The notes: generated by a model not told the origin, from the sequence alone. A DNA stretch of 64,000 bases from Sagittula stellata E-37 (GCF_039724765.1 NZ_CP155729.1:3977501-4041500); one strand, 5' to 3'. Shown: positions 54,081 to 62,956, counted from the first letter of the stretch. A program made the numbers and translations.

Positions 54081-55385
54081 ATGGCCGATCTCACCACCGA
54101 TTTCGTCGGCATCACAAGCCCCAACCCCTTCTGGCTGGCCTCCGCGCCGCCGACCGACAAGGAATACAACGTCCGCCGCGCCTTCGAGGCCGGCTGGGGC
54201 GGTGTGGTCTGGAAGACGCTGGGCGCCGAAGGCCCGCCGGTCGTCAACGTCAACGGCCCGCGCTACGGCGCGATCCACGGCGCCGACCGCCGCCTGCTGG
54301 GACTGAACAACATCGAACTGATCACCGACCGGCCGCTCGAAACCAACCTCGAGGAAATGGCGCGGGTGAAGGCCGACTACCCGGACCGCGCGCTCATCGC
54401 CTCGATCATGGTGCCCTGCGAGGAGGCCGCCTGGAAGGCCATCCTGCCCCGCGTGGCGGAAACCGGCGCCGACGGGATCGAGCTGAACTTCGGCTGCCCG
54501 CACGGCATGTCCGAGCGCGGCATGGGCGCGGCGGTGGGCCAGGTGCCCGAGTACATCGAGATGGTCACCCGCTGGTGCAAGATGTACTACGACAAGCCGG
54601 TGATCGTGAAGCTGACGCCGAACATCACCGATATCCGCAAACCCGCCGCAGCGGCCCGGAACGGCGGAGCCGACGCGGTGTCGCTGATCAACACGATCAA
54701 CTCCATCACTTCCGTCGACCTCGACAGTTTCGCACCCGAACCCACCATCGACGGCAAGGGCAGCCACGGCGGCTACTGCGGCCCGGCGGTCAAGCCCATC
54801 GCCCTGTCTATGGTGTCCGAAATCGCCCGCGACCCGCAGACCCACGGCCTGCCGATCTCCGGCATCGGCGGTGTCACCACTTGGCGGGACGCGGCGGAAT
54901 TCATGGTGCTGGGCTGTGGCAACGTGCAGGTCTGCACCGCCGCCATGACCTACGGCTTCAAAGTGGTCGAGGAAATGAAGCGCGGCCTCAGCCAGTGGAT
55001 GGACGAAAAGGGCTACACGTCCACCGCCGATTTCGTCGGCAAGGCGGTGCCCAACGTCACCGACTGGCAGTACCTGAACCTGAACTACATCACCAAGGCC
55101 CGGATCGACCAGGACGCCTGCATCAAATGCGGCCGGTGCTTCGCCGCCTGCGAGGACACCAGCCACCAGGCGATCTGGATGCACGAGGACCGGACCTTCG
55201 AGGTCAACGATGCGGAATGTGTGGCCTGCAACCTGTGCCTAGACGTCTGCCCGGTCGAGGATTGTATCACCATGGAACGGCTGGCCCCTGGCTCTGTCGA
55301 TCCGCGCACCGGCCGCACGGTCGAGGCGGATTACGCCAACTGGACCACCCATCCGAACAACCCGATGGCCAAAGCGGCGGAGTAA
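54081..55385 (+). CDS. preA: Dihydropyrimidine dehydrogenase subunit PreA
   Basis: 434 residues. The FMN-binding TIM-barrel half resembles dihydroorotate dehydrogenase: GITSPNPFWLASAPPTDKEY, ELNFGCPHGMSERGMGAAVG, and GIGGVTTWRDAAEFMVLGCG. A C-terminal ferredoxin part has two 4Fe-4S clusters: CIKCGRCFAACEDTSHQAI and CVACNLCLDVCPVEDC. It reduces uracil and thymine to dihydropyrimidines in the cytosol. RBS AAGGAGACA precedes ATG 54081. Confidence 0.95.
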   Translation: MADLTTDFVGITSPNPFWLASAPPTDKEYNVRRAFEAGWGGVVWKTLGAEGPPVVNVNGPRYGAIHGADRRLLGLNNIELITDRPLETNLEEMARVKADYPDRALIASIMVPCEEAAWKAILPRVAETGADGIELNFGCPHGMSERGMGAAVGQVPEYIEMVTRWCKMYYDKPVIVKLTPNITDIRKPAAAARNGGADAVSLINTINSITSVDLDSFAPEPTIDGKGSHGGYCGPAVKPIALSMVSEIARDPQTHGLPISGIGGVTTWRDAAEFMVLGCGNVQVCTAAMTYGFKVVEEMKRGLSQWMDEKGYTSTADFVGKAVPNVTDWQYLNLNYITKARIDQDACIKCGRCFAACEDTSHQAIWMHEDRTFEVNDAECVACNLCLDVCPVEDCITMERLAPGSVDPRTGRTVEADYANWTTHPNNPMAKAAE

Positions 55386-55399
55386 GGCACCCGACCCGT

Positions 55400-55455
55400 G
55401 AAGAGTTCTCGTCGAGAACTCTTCGACACGGCAGACTTTTCGAGGAAAAGTCTGC
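55400..55455. terminator. Two adjacent hairpins after preA
   Basis: GAAGAGTTCTCG-T-CGAGAACTCTTC (55400-55424, 12-bp perfect stem) is followed by GCAGACTTTTC-GAG-GAAAAGTCTGC (55431-55455, 11-bp stem). Tandem palindromes of this kind are familiar to me from Rhodobacteraceae. They lie between convergent preA and the small gene ending at 55466, so they may terminate both. Confidence 0.7.
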
Positions 55456-55465
55456 CCTATTCCGT

Positions 55466-55762
55466 TCACAGATGGACGACAAGGTCGCTGGTCCGGCAGA
55501 CGATCACGAACTGCCCGCCACATTCGATCAGGTGGAACCCGCGCGCCGCGACCTCCTGCATGAGACGGGCGCGCCCCACCTCCCGCTCCACGTCCCGCAC
55601 CGCGCGCCGCACGACCCCGCCGGTCCGCACCGCCTTCGCGGCGAAAATCTGGGCGAGCCACGGCTCGTTGGGACTGTGGTTCGACAGTCGACAATTCTGC
55701 TGAAGAGTCTGTCGAAGAGTCTGTGGGTGGGCCGGGCCGGCCTTCTGCGGGAGAGTCTGCAT
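55466..55762 (-). CDS. Conserved small hypothetical protein, 98 aa
   Basis: The N-terminal 30 residues include Q-rich repeats (RQTLQQNC). The rest is well formed: WLAQIFAAKAVRTGGVVRRA, VRDVEREVGRARLMQEVAAR, GFHLIECGGQFVIVC. Short proteins ending GFHLI...QFVVVCN are, to my memory, common in Rhodobacteraceae and are sometimes wrongly named. Function unknown; possibly a nucleic-acid or membrane accessory protein. ATG 55762 is the only start. Confidence 0.6.
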   Translation of the reverse strand: MQTLPQKAGPAHPQTLRQTLQQNCRLSNHSPNEPWLAQIFAAKAVRTGGVVRRAVRDVEREVGRARLMQEVAARGFHLIECGGQFVIVCRTSDLVVHL

Positions 55763-55833
55763 GCCCCCAGCCTGCGCGATCCCGGTAAAGGCGTGGTGAA
55801 CGGCGGCCCCTCCGCGCGCTTCTCCACCGCTGG

Positions 55834-56466
55834 TCAGCGCTGCAGCAACCGGCGAAAAAGCGTGTCGAGGTGTGCTGCCGCGCCATCGAAATCCTGCCCG
55901 CCCAACACGGCCTGCACCTGCACGTCGAAGTCCGCATAATGCTGCGTCTGCGCCCAGATCGAGAAGATCGTATGCCGTGCGTCGATCGGGGCGAGGCGGC
56001 GTTCCGCGATCCAGCCGTCAATCAGGCGGGCCGTCTCGTCCACCATGTCGCGCAGTTCGCCCGCCAGCACGGGACCGATCAGCGGCGCGCCTTGCAGGAT
56101 CTCGTTTGCGAAAAGCCGGCTTTCGCGGGGAAAGTCGCGCGCCATTTCCAGTTTACGGCGCACATAGTCCAGGATCTCGTCCACCGGTTCGCCGCAGGGG
56201 TCGATGGCGCGCAACGGGTCCAGCCATGTGTCCAGCAACTCGCGCAGGAGCGCCTCGTAGATCGCTTCCTTCGAAGGGAAATAGTACAGCAGGTTCGGCT
56301 TCGAAAGCCCCGCTTCCATCGCGATCCGGTCAAGTGTCGCGCCCCGGAACCCGGCTTCGGAAAACACGGTCAGACCCGCTTCCAGAATCGCCGCGCTTTT
56401 CTGCCTCTGGATCCGAGTCTGCGGCCGGACTTCCTGAGCCTGCACGCCTGCCGTTTTCTCCGTCAT
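55834..56466 (-). CDS. rutR: RutR-like TetR-family regulator
   Basis: 210 residues. The DNA-binding helix-turn-helix is AGLTVFSEAGFRGATLDRIA, then AGLSKPNLLYYFPSKEAIYE. The C-terminal ligand domain has RDFPRESRLFANEILQGAPL, of the RutR type that binds uracil and thymine. The frame is open to an upstream start at 56511 but MTEKTAGV at 56466 fits better. An operator lies upstream between it and the hydrolase gene. It probably represses both the cluster and itself until pyrimidine is bound. Confidence 0.85.
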   Translation of the reverse strand: MTEKTAGVQAQEVRPQTRIQRQKSAAILEAGLTVFSEAGFRGATLDRIAMEAGLSKPNLLYYFPSKEAIYEALLRELLDTWLDPLRAIDPCGEPVDEILDYVRRKLEMARDFPRESRLFANEILQGAPLIGPVLAGELRDMVDETARLIDGWIAERRLAPIDARHTIFSIWAQTQHYADFDVQVQAVLGGQDFDGAAAHLDTLFRRLLQR

Positions 56467-56553
56467 CCCCGCCCCTGCCTGCCCTTTATTTAGGCGCCCG
56501 CCGGAATTCACGGCGCGGCGCTTGACTGGAATCTGTCCTTTGGTAGCGTTCTT

Positions 56554-56569
56554 TTGACCGAATGGTCAA
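56554..56569. promoter_or_regulatory. RutR operator between rutR and the hydrolase gene
   Basis: TTGACCGAATGGTCAA matches the E. coli RutR consensus TTGACCAnnTGGTCAA at every fixed base except one. The wider palindrome is TTTGACC-GAAT-GGTCAAA. It lies in the divergent gap, 46 bases before the hydrolase start. Confidence 0.85.
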
Positions 56570-56615
56570 ATCGCAAGAGACCCTTGGCACCGGGGTCCGA
56601 AGGGGAGTGTACGAA

Positions 56616-57866
56616 ATGGCAGCACCAGCCGCAAATCTCACGATCAACGGCGACCGCCTCTGGGACAGCCTGATGGAGATGGCGAAGATCGGACCGGGCG
56701 TCGCGGGCGGCAACAACCGCCAGACCCTGACCGACTCCGATGCCGAGGGCCGCGCGCTGTTCAAGACCTGGTGCGAAGAGGCCGGCTGCACCATGGGGCT
56801 GGACGAGATCGGCAACATGTTCGCGCGCCGCGAGGGCACCGACCCGGACGCCCTGCCGGTCTACGTGGGCAGCCACCTCGACACGCAGCCCACCGGCGGC
56901 AAGTACGACGGCGTGCTGGGCGTTCTCGGCGGGCTGGAGGTCATCCGCTCGCTCAACGACACCGGCATCCGGACGAAGCACCCCATCGTCGTGACCAACT
57001 GGACCAACGAGGAAGGCACCCGCTTCGCCCCGGCGATGCTGGCCTCCGGCGTCTTCGCCGGCAAGCACGACCTGCAATGGGCCTATGACCGCGAGGACGC
57101 GGAGGGCAAGAGCTTCGGCGACGAGCTGGAGCGCGTCGGCTGGAAGGGCGAAGAAAAGGTCGGCGCCCGCAAGATGCACGCCATGTTCGAACTGCACATC
57201 GAACAGGGCCCGATCCTGGAGGCCGAAGGCAAGGACATCGGCGTCGTCACCCACGGCCAGGGCCTGTGGTGGCTGCAATGCACGGTCACCGGCAAGGACG
57301 CGCACACCGGCTCCACCCCGATGAACATGCGGGTCAACGCAGGGCTCGGCATGGCCCGGATGACCGAGGCCGCGCATCAGATCGCGATGGCCCACCAGCC
57401 GCACGCGGTGGGCGCCGTCGGGCAGTGCGACGTCTATCCGAACTCGCGCAACGTGATCCCGGGCAAGGTGGTGTTCACCGTCGACTTCCGCTCTCCCGAC
57501 CTCGAAAAACTCACCTCCATGCGCGAACAGTACGAGGCCAAGGCGCAGCAGATCGCCGACGAGCTGGGCCTCGGGCTGGAGATCGAGCCGGTCGGCCACT
57601 TCGATCCGGTCACCTTCGACGAAGGCTGCGTGACCGCCGTGCGCAACGCCGCCGAGCGGTTGGGCTACAGCCACATGAACCTCGTGTCCGGCGCGGGTCA
57701 CGATGCCTGCTGGATCAACGACGTGGCGCCGACCGCGATGATCATGTGCCCCTGCGTCGACGGCCTGTCGCACAACGAGGCCGAGGAGATCTCAAAGGAA
57801 TGGGCCAAGGCCGGGACGGACGTCCTGTTCCACGCGGTGGTCGAGACGGCGGAAATCGTATCCTAG
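56616..57866 (+). CDS. Zinc-dependent amidohydrolase (beta-ureidopropionase type)
   Basis: 416 residues, M20 family, of the N-carbamoyl-amino-acid hydrolase group. Seen: VGSHLDTQPTGGKYDGVLGV (metal His/Asp), TNEEGTRFAPAMLASG (catalytic Glu), HIEQGPILE, DAHTGSTPMN, and GAGHDACWIN. In this cluster it most likely hydrolyses N-carbamoyl-beta-alanine, the product of dihydropyrimidinase, to beta-alanine, CO2 and NH3. ATG 56616 with upstream GAAGGGGAG is chosen over ATG 56562, which lies in the operator. Confidence 0.88.
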   Translation: MAAPAANLTINGDRLWDSLMEMAKIGPGVAGGNNRQTLTDSDAEGRALFKTWCEEAGCTMGLDEIGNMFARREGTDPDALPVYVGSHLDTQPTGGKYDGVLGVLGGLEVIRSLNDTGIRTKHPIVVTNWTNEEGTRFAPAMLASGVFAGKHDLQWAYDREDAEGKSFGDELERVGWKGEEKVGARKMHAMFELHIEQGPILEAEGKDIGVVTHGQGLWWLQCTVTGKDAHTGSTPMNMRVNAGLGMARMTEAAHQIAMAHQPHAVGAVGQCDVYPNSRNVIPGKVVFTVDFRSPDLEKLTSMREQYEAKAQQIADELGLGLEIEPVGHFDPVTFDEGCVTAVRNAAERLGYSHMNLVSGAGHDACWINDVAPTAMIMCPCVDGLSHNEAEEISKEWAKAGTDVLFHAVVETAEIVS

Positions 57867-57887
57867 GACTCCGGGGACATAGCGGAC

Positions 57888-58256
57888 ATGGGCTTCACTT
57901 GGATTGCACTGGATCGGAACGGCACCGCTCGTCAAAGCGTTGCGGGTCGCGCGGGCGCCCTCGCGGCGCTGCGCCGAGAGAACCCCGGCAAGGACCTGTT
58001 CTTTGTACCCGAACAGCAGGACGACCTGACGGTCGCCGCCATGGCCAGCGCCATCCTATCGGCCAACAGCGACATGCTGTCCGCTGTGGAACCGCCGGCA
58101 GGCGTCGCGCCGGACGCGCTGATGACCTCTGCCACCAAATCAGCCGCAGAAGCGTCGCGCTGCTTCAAGGTCGTCTACCGCAGCGGTCGCGTCGCTTACG
58201 AATGCTGGCAAGGCACGGGCGCAGGCGGGCGTTGGGCCGCCTGCACGATAGAATGA
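57888..58256 (+). CDS. Hypothetical protein, 122 aa
   Basis: No family is recognised. It is soluble with no signal peptide: MGFTWIALDRNGTARQSVAG, then a helical middle (TVAAMASAILSANSDMLSAV) and an aromatic C-terminus (SRCFKVVYRSGRVAYECWQG). It lies 21 bases after the hydrolase and could be co-transcribed. The cysteines near the end might form a metal site, but nothing shows this. Confidence 0.5.
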   Translation: MGFTWIALDRNGTARQSVAGRAGALAALRRENPGKDLFFVPEQQDDLTVAAMASAILSANSDMLSAVEPPAGVAPDALMTSATKSAAEASRCFKVVYRSGRVAYECWQGTGAGGRWAACTIE

Positions 58257-58366
58257 CCCGCCCGCAATTGCAAAATCCGGCCTGTCAGGCCCCGGGCGGA
58301 CATAAACCGACCGTTCCCGGTGCGGATGGCGCTTATCGGCGCCCCGGTCGCCTGATGTCCGACCGC

Positions 58367-58609
58367 CTAGGCGGCGCTGCGCGGCATGGCAAACCGCGCA
58401 GTCTCGCCGTCGATCTCGTCGCCCGGACCTGCGACCTCGCGCAGGACGGCCATCGCCGCCTCGGTGCTGACGGACCCGGTCTTGCCCTCCACCTCGGCGG
58501 CATTGGCCAGTTCCCGGGCCGTGACCTCAAGCGTGTCGTTGCCGGTGTCCGTCTTGGTGTCAAACATGTTCTCAAGCGCCTCGTGCAGGCGGATGTCGGT
58601 GTCGTTCAT
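58367..58609 (-). CDS. Hypothetical protein, 80 aa
   Basis: Acidic and helical: DIRLHEALENMFDTKTDTGN, TLEVTARELANAAEVEGK, TEAAMAVLREVAGPGDEIDG. No signal or membrane segment and no family recognised. It is on the opposite strand to its neighbours. The composition looks coding, unlike the reverse strands of nearby genes. Confidence 0.5.
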   Translation of the reverse strand: MNDTDIRLHEALENMFDTKTDTGNDTLEVTARELANAAEVEGKTGSVSTEAAMAVLREVAGPGDEIDGETARFAMPRSAA

Positions 58610-58639
58610 CGGATGTCCTCATCTTCGGGCAATGCGGCC

Positions 58640-59398
58640 ATGGGCCGCCGTTTCCTCATCAACGCGGGCACCGTGCTGGCGGTTGCATGGGCGGCTTCGC
58701 TCGCCACGCCCGCCGCCGCGCAGCCGACATGGGACTGGCAGCTGACCGAACCTTTCGACCTGTCCCGCGCGGTGGAGGTCATGGACCTCGACCCGCAGAA
58801 CCACCCGCAGGCCGATATCGACGCGCTGAAAGCCCGCGGGGTGAAGCTGATCTGCTACGTATCAGTCGGCACATGGGAAGCCTGGCGCCCCCTCGACGTG
58901 CCCGGCGACGTGCTCGGCAAAACGCTGCCCGACTGGCCCGACGAACGCTACCTCGACATCCGCCGCCACGACGTGCTGCTGCCGGTCATGACCGACCGGT
59001 TCCGGCGCTGCGCCGATGCGGGCTTCGACGCGGTGGAGCCGGACAACATGGACGCCCACCTGAACGACTCCGGCTTTGCGCTGACGCCCGACGACACCCG
59101 CGACTATGTCGCGCTGCTGGCCGAGAGCGCCCATGCGCTGGGGCTGGAGATCGGCCAGAAGAACGCCCCCGACCTCGCCGCCGCTCTGGCCCCGACGCTG
59201 GATTTCGCGATCCTCGAAAGCTGTCACGAACACGGCTGGTGCGACGCCTTCGCGCCCTACGTGGCGGCGGGCAAGCCGGTGTTCGCCGCCGAATACCGCG
59301 CGCCCGACGCCGGCGCCTGCGCTGCGGCCGAGGCTGCCGGACTGTCTCTCATCTTCAAGGATCGCGACCTCACCGCGACGTACGGGACCTGCCAATGA
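58640..59398 (+). CDS. Exported GH114-type glycoside hydrolase
   Basis: 252 residues. Signal peptide MGRRFLINAGTVLAVAWAASLATPAAA. The mature part is a TIM barrel of the endo alpha-1,4-polygalactosaminidase type (GH114, TM1410-like): MDLDPQNHPQADIDALKARG, KLICYVSVGTWEAWRP, FDAVEPDNMDAHLNDSG with catalytic Asp/Glu, and IGQKNAPDLAAAL. It probably acts on an extracellular or biofilm galactosamine polymer. An in-frame ATG at 58613 could add nine residues. The stop overlaps the next start. Confidence 0.82.
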   Translation: MGRRFLINAGTVLAVAWAASLATPAAAQPTWDWQLTEPFDLSRAVEVMDLDPQNHPQADIDALKARGVKLICYVSVGTWEAWRPLDVPGDVLGKTLPDWPDERYLDIRRHDVLLPVMTDRFRRCADAGFDAVEPDNMDAHLNDSGFALTPDDTRDYVALLAESAHALGLEIGQKNAPDLAAALAPTLDFAILESCHEHGWCDAFAPYVAAGKPVFAAEYRAPDAGACAAAEAAGLSLIFKDRDLTATYGTCQ

Positions 59399-59634
59399 AC
59401 CGCCTCTCGCTTTCCCTGATCGGCTGCATCGTGTTGCTTGCAATGGCCACCTTCGGGGCCGATCCGCTGCCCGCCGACACCATCAAGGTCAAACCGGTGG
59501 ACTTCGACCTGCCGCTCGGCATCGCGGAGGGCCTGCCCGACGGCATCCCCCTCAGCGAAGTCTTCGTGACGGACGACCTGTGCTTCTACTATCGTCAGGA
59601 CGGCAAGTTCCATTTCCTGAACTGCGTGGGTTGA
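59395..59634 (+). CDS. Small exported hypothetical protein, 79 aa
   Basis: Begins with a signal peptide (LSLSLIGCIVLLAMATFGAD; the Cys is in a poor lipobox position). The mature part is KVKPVDFDLPLGIAEGLPDG, FVTDDLCFYYRQDGKFHFLN. No family is recognised. Overlap with the GH114 gene shows coupling, suggesting a secreted accessory. Confidence 0.55.
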   Translation: MNRLSLSLIGCIVLLAMATFGADPLPADTIKVKPVDFDLPLGIAEGLPDGIPLSEVFVTDDLCFYYRQDGKFHFLNCVG

Positions 59635-59639
59635 TCCGC

Positions 59640-59927
59640 ATGACGCTGCCCGATGTCGACCTCGATGCCCCGGTGACCGTGACCCTCTCGGTGGCGGACA
59701 TCTGCGTGCTCGCCGGGCTGGCGGACAGGCTTGGGGACGCACAGGCCGAAGCGGGCAACCTGCCCGAGGCTCAAGCCCTCTGGAACCTGGAGGCCGCGAT
59801 CGAGCGGCAGAACGACATAGCCTTCCGCCCAGACGCGGATCACTGGCACCGGCGCGCCACGGCGCATCTGGCCCGGGCCTTCACCGAGACACCGGGCAAC
59901 GACCCGAACACAGGGAGCATCACATGA
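59640..59927 (+). CDS. Hypothetical protein, 95 aa
   Basis: Soluble, mainly helical: LDAPVTVTLSVADICVLAGL, AQAEAGNLPEAQALWNLEAA, HWHRRATAHLARAF. No family is recognised. Its stop overlaps the hydA start, so it belongs to that operon. A role in pyrimidine degradation is unproven. Confidence 0.5.
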   Translation: MTLPDVDLDAPVTVTLSVADICVLAGLADRLGDAQAEAGNLPEAQALWNLEAAIERQNDIAFRPDADHWHRRATAHLARAFTETPGNDPNTGSIT

Positions 59928-61381
59928 CCACCACAGTCATCAAGAACGGCACCGTCGTCACCGCCGACCTGAGCTACAAGGCCGATGTCGCGGTCGAGAA
60001 CGGCATCATCACCGAGATCGGCGAGGGCCTGAAGGGCGACAAGGAACTGGACGCCACCGGCTGCTATGTCATGCCCGGCGGCATCGACCCGCACACCCAC
60101 CTGGAAATGCCCTTCATGGGCACCTACTCCACCGACGACTTCGACAGCGGCACGCAGGCGGCGCTGGCGGGCGGCACGACGATGGTGGTGGACTTCGCCC
60201 TGCCCTCCCCCGGTCAGGGCCTGCTGGACGCGCTCCAGATGTGGGACAACAAGGCCGGTCGCGCCCATTGCGACTACTCCTACCACATGGCCGTGACATG
60301 GTGGGGCGAGCAGGTCTTCGACGAGATGAAGACCGTGATCGACACCCGCGGCATCACCACCTTCAAGCACTTCATGGCCTACAAGGGCGCGCTGATGGTG
60401 AACGACGACGAGATGTACGCCTCGTTCCAGCGCCTCGCCGAACTGGGCGGTATCGCCATGGTGCACGCGGAAAACGGCGACGTGGTGGCCGAACTGTCCG
60501 CCAAGCTGCTGGCCGAGGGCAACACCGGACCCGAGGCCCACGCCTATTCGCGCCCGCCTCAGGTCGAGGGGGAGGCCGCCAACCGCGCCATCATGATCGC
60601 CGACATGGCGGGCGTGCCGCTTTATGTCGTGCACGTCTCCTGCGAAGAGGCGCACGAGGCCATCCGCCGCGCCCGCCAGCAGGGCAAGCGCGTCTGGGGC
60701 GAACCGCTGATCCAGCACCTGACCCTCGACGAAAGCGAATACTTCAACCAGGACTGGGACCACGCCGCCCGCCGCGTCATGTCGCCCCCCTTCCGCAACC
60801 AGAAGCATCAGGACAGCCTCTGGGCCGGCCTGATGAGCGGCTCGCTCAGCGTCGTGGCCACCGACCACTGCGCCTTCACCACCGACCAGAAGCGCTACGG
60901 CGTCGGAGATTTCACCAAGATCCCCAACGGCACCGGCGGGCTCGAGGACCGCATCCCGATGCTCTGGACGCAAGGCGTGGGCTCCGGCCGCCTGACGCCC
61001 GAGGAATTCGTCGCCGTCACCTCCACCAACATCGCCAAGATCCTCAACTGCTACCCGAGGAAAGGCGCGATCCGCGTGGGCTCGGACGCCGACATCCTCG
61101 TGCTCGACCCGGAGAAGGAAAAGACCATCTCCGCTGCCGCGCAGGTCAGCGCCATCGACTACAACGTCTTCGAGGGCAAGAAGGTGAAAGGCCTGCCGCG
61201 CTACGTCATGACACGCGGCCACGTCGCCGTCACCGACGGCACGCTGACCTCCCGGGAAGGCCACGGCCAGTTCGTCGAGCGCAAGGCCGGCACGCCCACC
61301 AACACCGCTTTGTCGAAGTGGAAGGACCTCACCGCGCCGCGCCCGGTACAGCGGTCCGGCATCCCGGCAAGCGGGGTATGA
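59924..61381 (+). CDS. hydA: Dihydropyrimidinase
   Basis: 485 residues of the cyclic amidohydrolase group; opens dihydrouracil and dihydrothymine to N-carbamoyl-beta-amino acids. Seen: MPGGIDPHTHLEMPFMGTYS (metal His pair), the carbamylated Lys in FKHFMAYKGALMV, MVHAENGDVVAEL and PLYVVHVSCEEAHEAI (metal His), and VATDHCAFTTDQK (catalytic Asp). RBS CAGGGAG is before ATG 59924. It sits between PreT/PreA and the beta-ureidopropionase in pathway order. Confidence 0.95.
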   Translation: MTTTVIKNGTVVTADLSYKADVAVENGIITEIGEGLKGDKELDATGCYVMPGGIDPHTHLEMPFMGTYSTDDFDSGTQAALAGGTTMVVDFALPSPGQGLLDALQMWDNKAGRAHCDYSYHMAVTWWGEQVFDEMKTVIDTRGITTFKHFMAYKGALMVNDDEMYASFQRLAELGGIAMVHAENGDVVAELSAKLLAEGNTGPEAHAYSRPPQVEGEAANRAIMIADMAGVPLYVVHVSCEEAHEAIRRARQQGKRVWGEPLIQHLTLDESEYFNQDWDHAARRVMSPPFRNQKHQDSLWAGLMSGSLSVVATDHCAFTTDQKRYGVGDFTKIPNGTGGLEDRIPMLWTQGVGSGRLTPEEFVAVTSTNIAKILNCYPRKGAIRVGSDADILVLDPEKEKTISAAAQVSAIDYNVFEGKKVKGLPRYVMTRGHVAVTDGTLTSREGHGQFVERKAGTPTNTALSKWKDLTAPRPVQRSGIPASGV

Positions 61382-62176
61382 CGCTTGGCCGAAACGCTGG
61401 TCATGGCCCGGACGGTGCCCGCCCCGCAAAAGCCGGGGCGCGCGCCCTCCTTGCGGCGGCGCGGCGGCGGCGAACCGATACAGCACCACACCTTGCCGGA
61501 TCCCCGGGGGGCCGCGCCGCCAGCACCCGGGGGCCAAAAAAATCGCACGCAGGCCCAACGCCATGACCGCCATCCGGAAACCGGGCGCGCAACCCATCCC
61601 GTCCCGCTTCGACGGGATCGGGCCGCATACCCCGCGCGGCGCGCCCAACCCCGACCGGCCCACACCTCCGACGCCCGCGGCCCCCTGCGGTCCGACGCAA
61701 CGGTGCAGCCCGCCCCGTCCGCCTGCCGCCCACGCCGGCCCTCATGCCGCGATGCCGGCCAGAGGGACACCCTGCGCCCCGTCACCGCAACGCGCGTGCC
61801 ACTGTTTCTCTGCTTCACAAATACTCACCGCAACATGGCAGCCCGCACCAGGCCTAAGGGATGTGCCGACGCAACCACCCGGATGTCACACCGCACGGAC
61901 GCCCGCAGGACACCGGCACCCCGATGACCACATGCACCTCCTCGATCAAAGGCACCGTCACGCCGCACGCCACCCCGCACCGCCGCGCGCGCCCGGTGGC
62001 CCGATGATGCCGCAGGGACGCGGTCCGGACTTCTGCGCTCTGCGCCCCGTGGCATCCCTTGACGCCAGTCCGGCACGCCCCGAAAACTCGGCCCGACGGC
62101 GCGGCCCGCGCCCGGTCGCCCATGCTTGCCTTTCCGGCCCCGCCGCCGGACAGGCCAACCTCCGGAGCTTCGTTCG
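61382..62176. other. Gene-free GC-rich stretch, about 795 bases
   Basis: No frame gives a convincing product. Two plus-strand frames (61385 and 61563) and one minus-strand frame (61201-61818) are open, but their products are rich in Pro, Arg and Ala without any fold. It separates hydA from the ABC transporter operon and should hold the latter's promoter. No RutR-type palindrome was found here. Confidence 0.5.
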
Positions 62177-62956
62177 ATGACAGCCCAACCGGTGATCCAG
62201 GCACAGAACCTGGACCTGACCTTCCAGACGGCCGACGGCCCGGTCCACGCGCTGAAGGATGTCTCCCTCGACATCCCCAAGGGCGCCTTCGTGTCGTTCA
62301 TCGGCCCCTCGGGCTGCGGCAAGACCACCTTCCTGCGCTGCATGGCCGCGCTCGAACACCCAACCGGCGGGACGCTGACGGTGAACGGCATGACCCCGGA
62401 CGAGGCCCGCCGGTCCCGCGCCTACGGCTACGTCTTCCAGGCGGCGGGGCTCTACCCGTGGCGCACCATCGGGCGCAACATCGCCCTCCCGCTCGAAATC
62501 ATGGGCTACGCCAGGGCCGAGCGGCAGCAACGCATCGCCCGCGTGCTGGACCTCGTCGAGCTTTCCGGTTTCGAGAAAAAATTCCCCTGGCAGCTGTCCG
62601 GCGGCATGCAGCAGCGCGCGTCCATCGCCCGCGCCCTGGCCTTCGACGCCGACATCCTCCTGATGGACGAACCTTTCGGCGCCCTCGACGAGATCGTCCG
62701 CGACCGCCTGAACGAGGAGGTCCTGCGCCTCTGGGACAAGACCGGCAAGACCATCGCCTTCGTCACCCACTCGATCCCCGAGGCGGTCTATCTCTCGACC
62801 CACATCGTTGTCATGAGCCCGCGCCCGGGCCGGATCACCGACGTGATCGAAAGCCCCCTGCCGAAGGACCGCCCGCTCGACATCCGCGACACGCCCGAAT
62901 TCATCGAGATCGCCCACCGCGTCCGCGAAGGGCTGCGCGCGGGGTACGATGAATGA
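62177..62956 (+). CDS. ABC ATPase of NitT/TauT type
   Basis: 259 residues. Walker A GPSGCGKTT, the Q-loop VFQAAGLYPW, signature LSGGMQQRASIARAL, and Walker B ILLMDEPFGALDEI are present, as in the nitrate/taurine/thiamine-precursor importers. It begins the operon that continues with two GNAT genes and a permease cut off by the window end. The likely cargo is a pyrimidine or its breakdown product. Confidence 0.92.
   Translation: MTAQPVIQAQNLDLTFQTADGPVHALKDVSLDIPKGAFVSFIGPSGCGKTTFLRCMAALEHPTGGTLTVNGMTPDEARRSRAYGYVFQAAGLYPWRTIGRNIALPLEIMGYARAERQQRIARVLDLVELSGFEKKFPWQLSGGMQQRASIARALAFDADILLMDEPFGALDEIVRDRLNEEVLRLWDKTGKTIAFVTHSIPEAVYLSTHIVVMSPRPGRITDVIESPLPKDRPLDIRDTPEFIEIAHRVREGLRAGYDE

Noticed and set aside
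52542..55184. An 880-codon minus-strand open frame opposite preT/preA
   Set aside because: Antisense to two enzymes with clear cofactor motifs.
61201..61818. A minus-strand 205-codon frame and two plus-strand frames in the gap after hydA
   Set aside because: They lack a ribosome site and a recognisable fold; they look like stop-poor GC-rich sequence.
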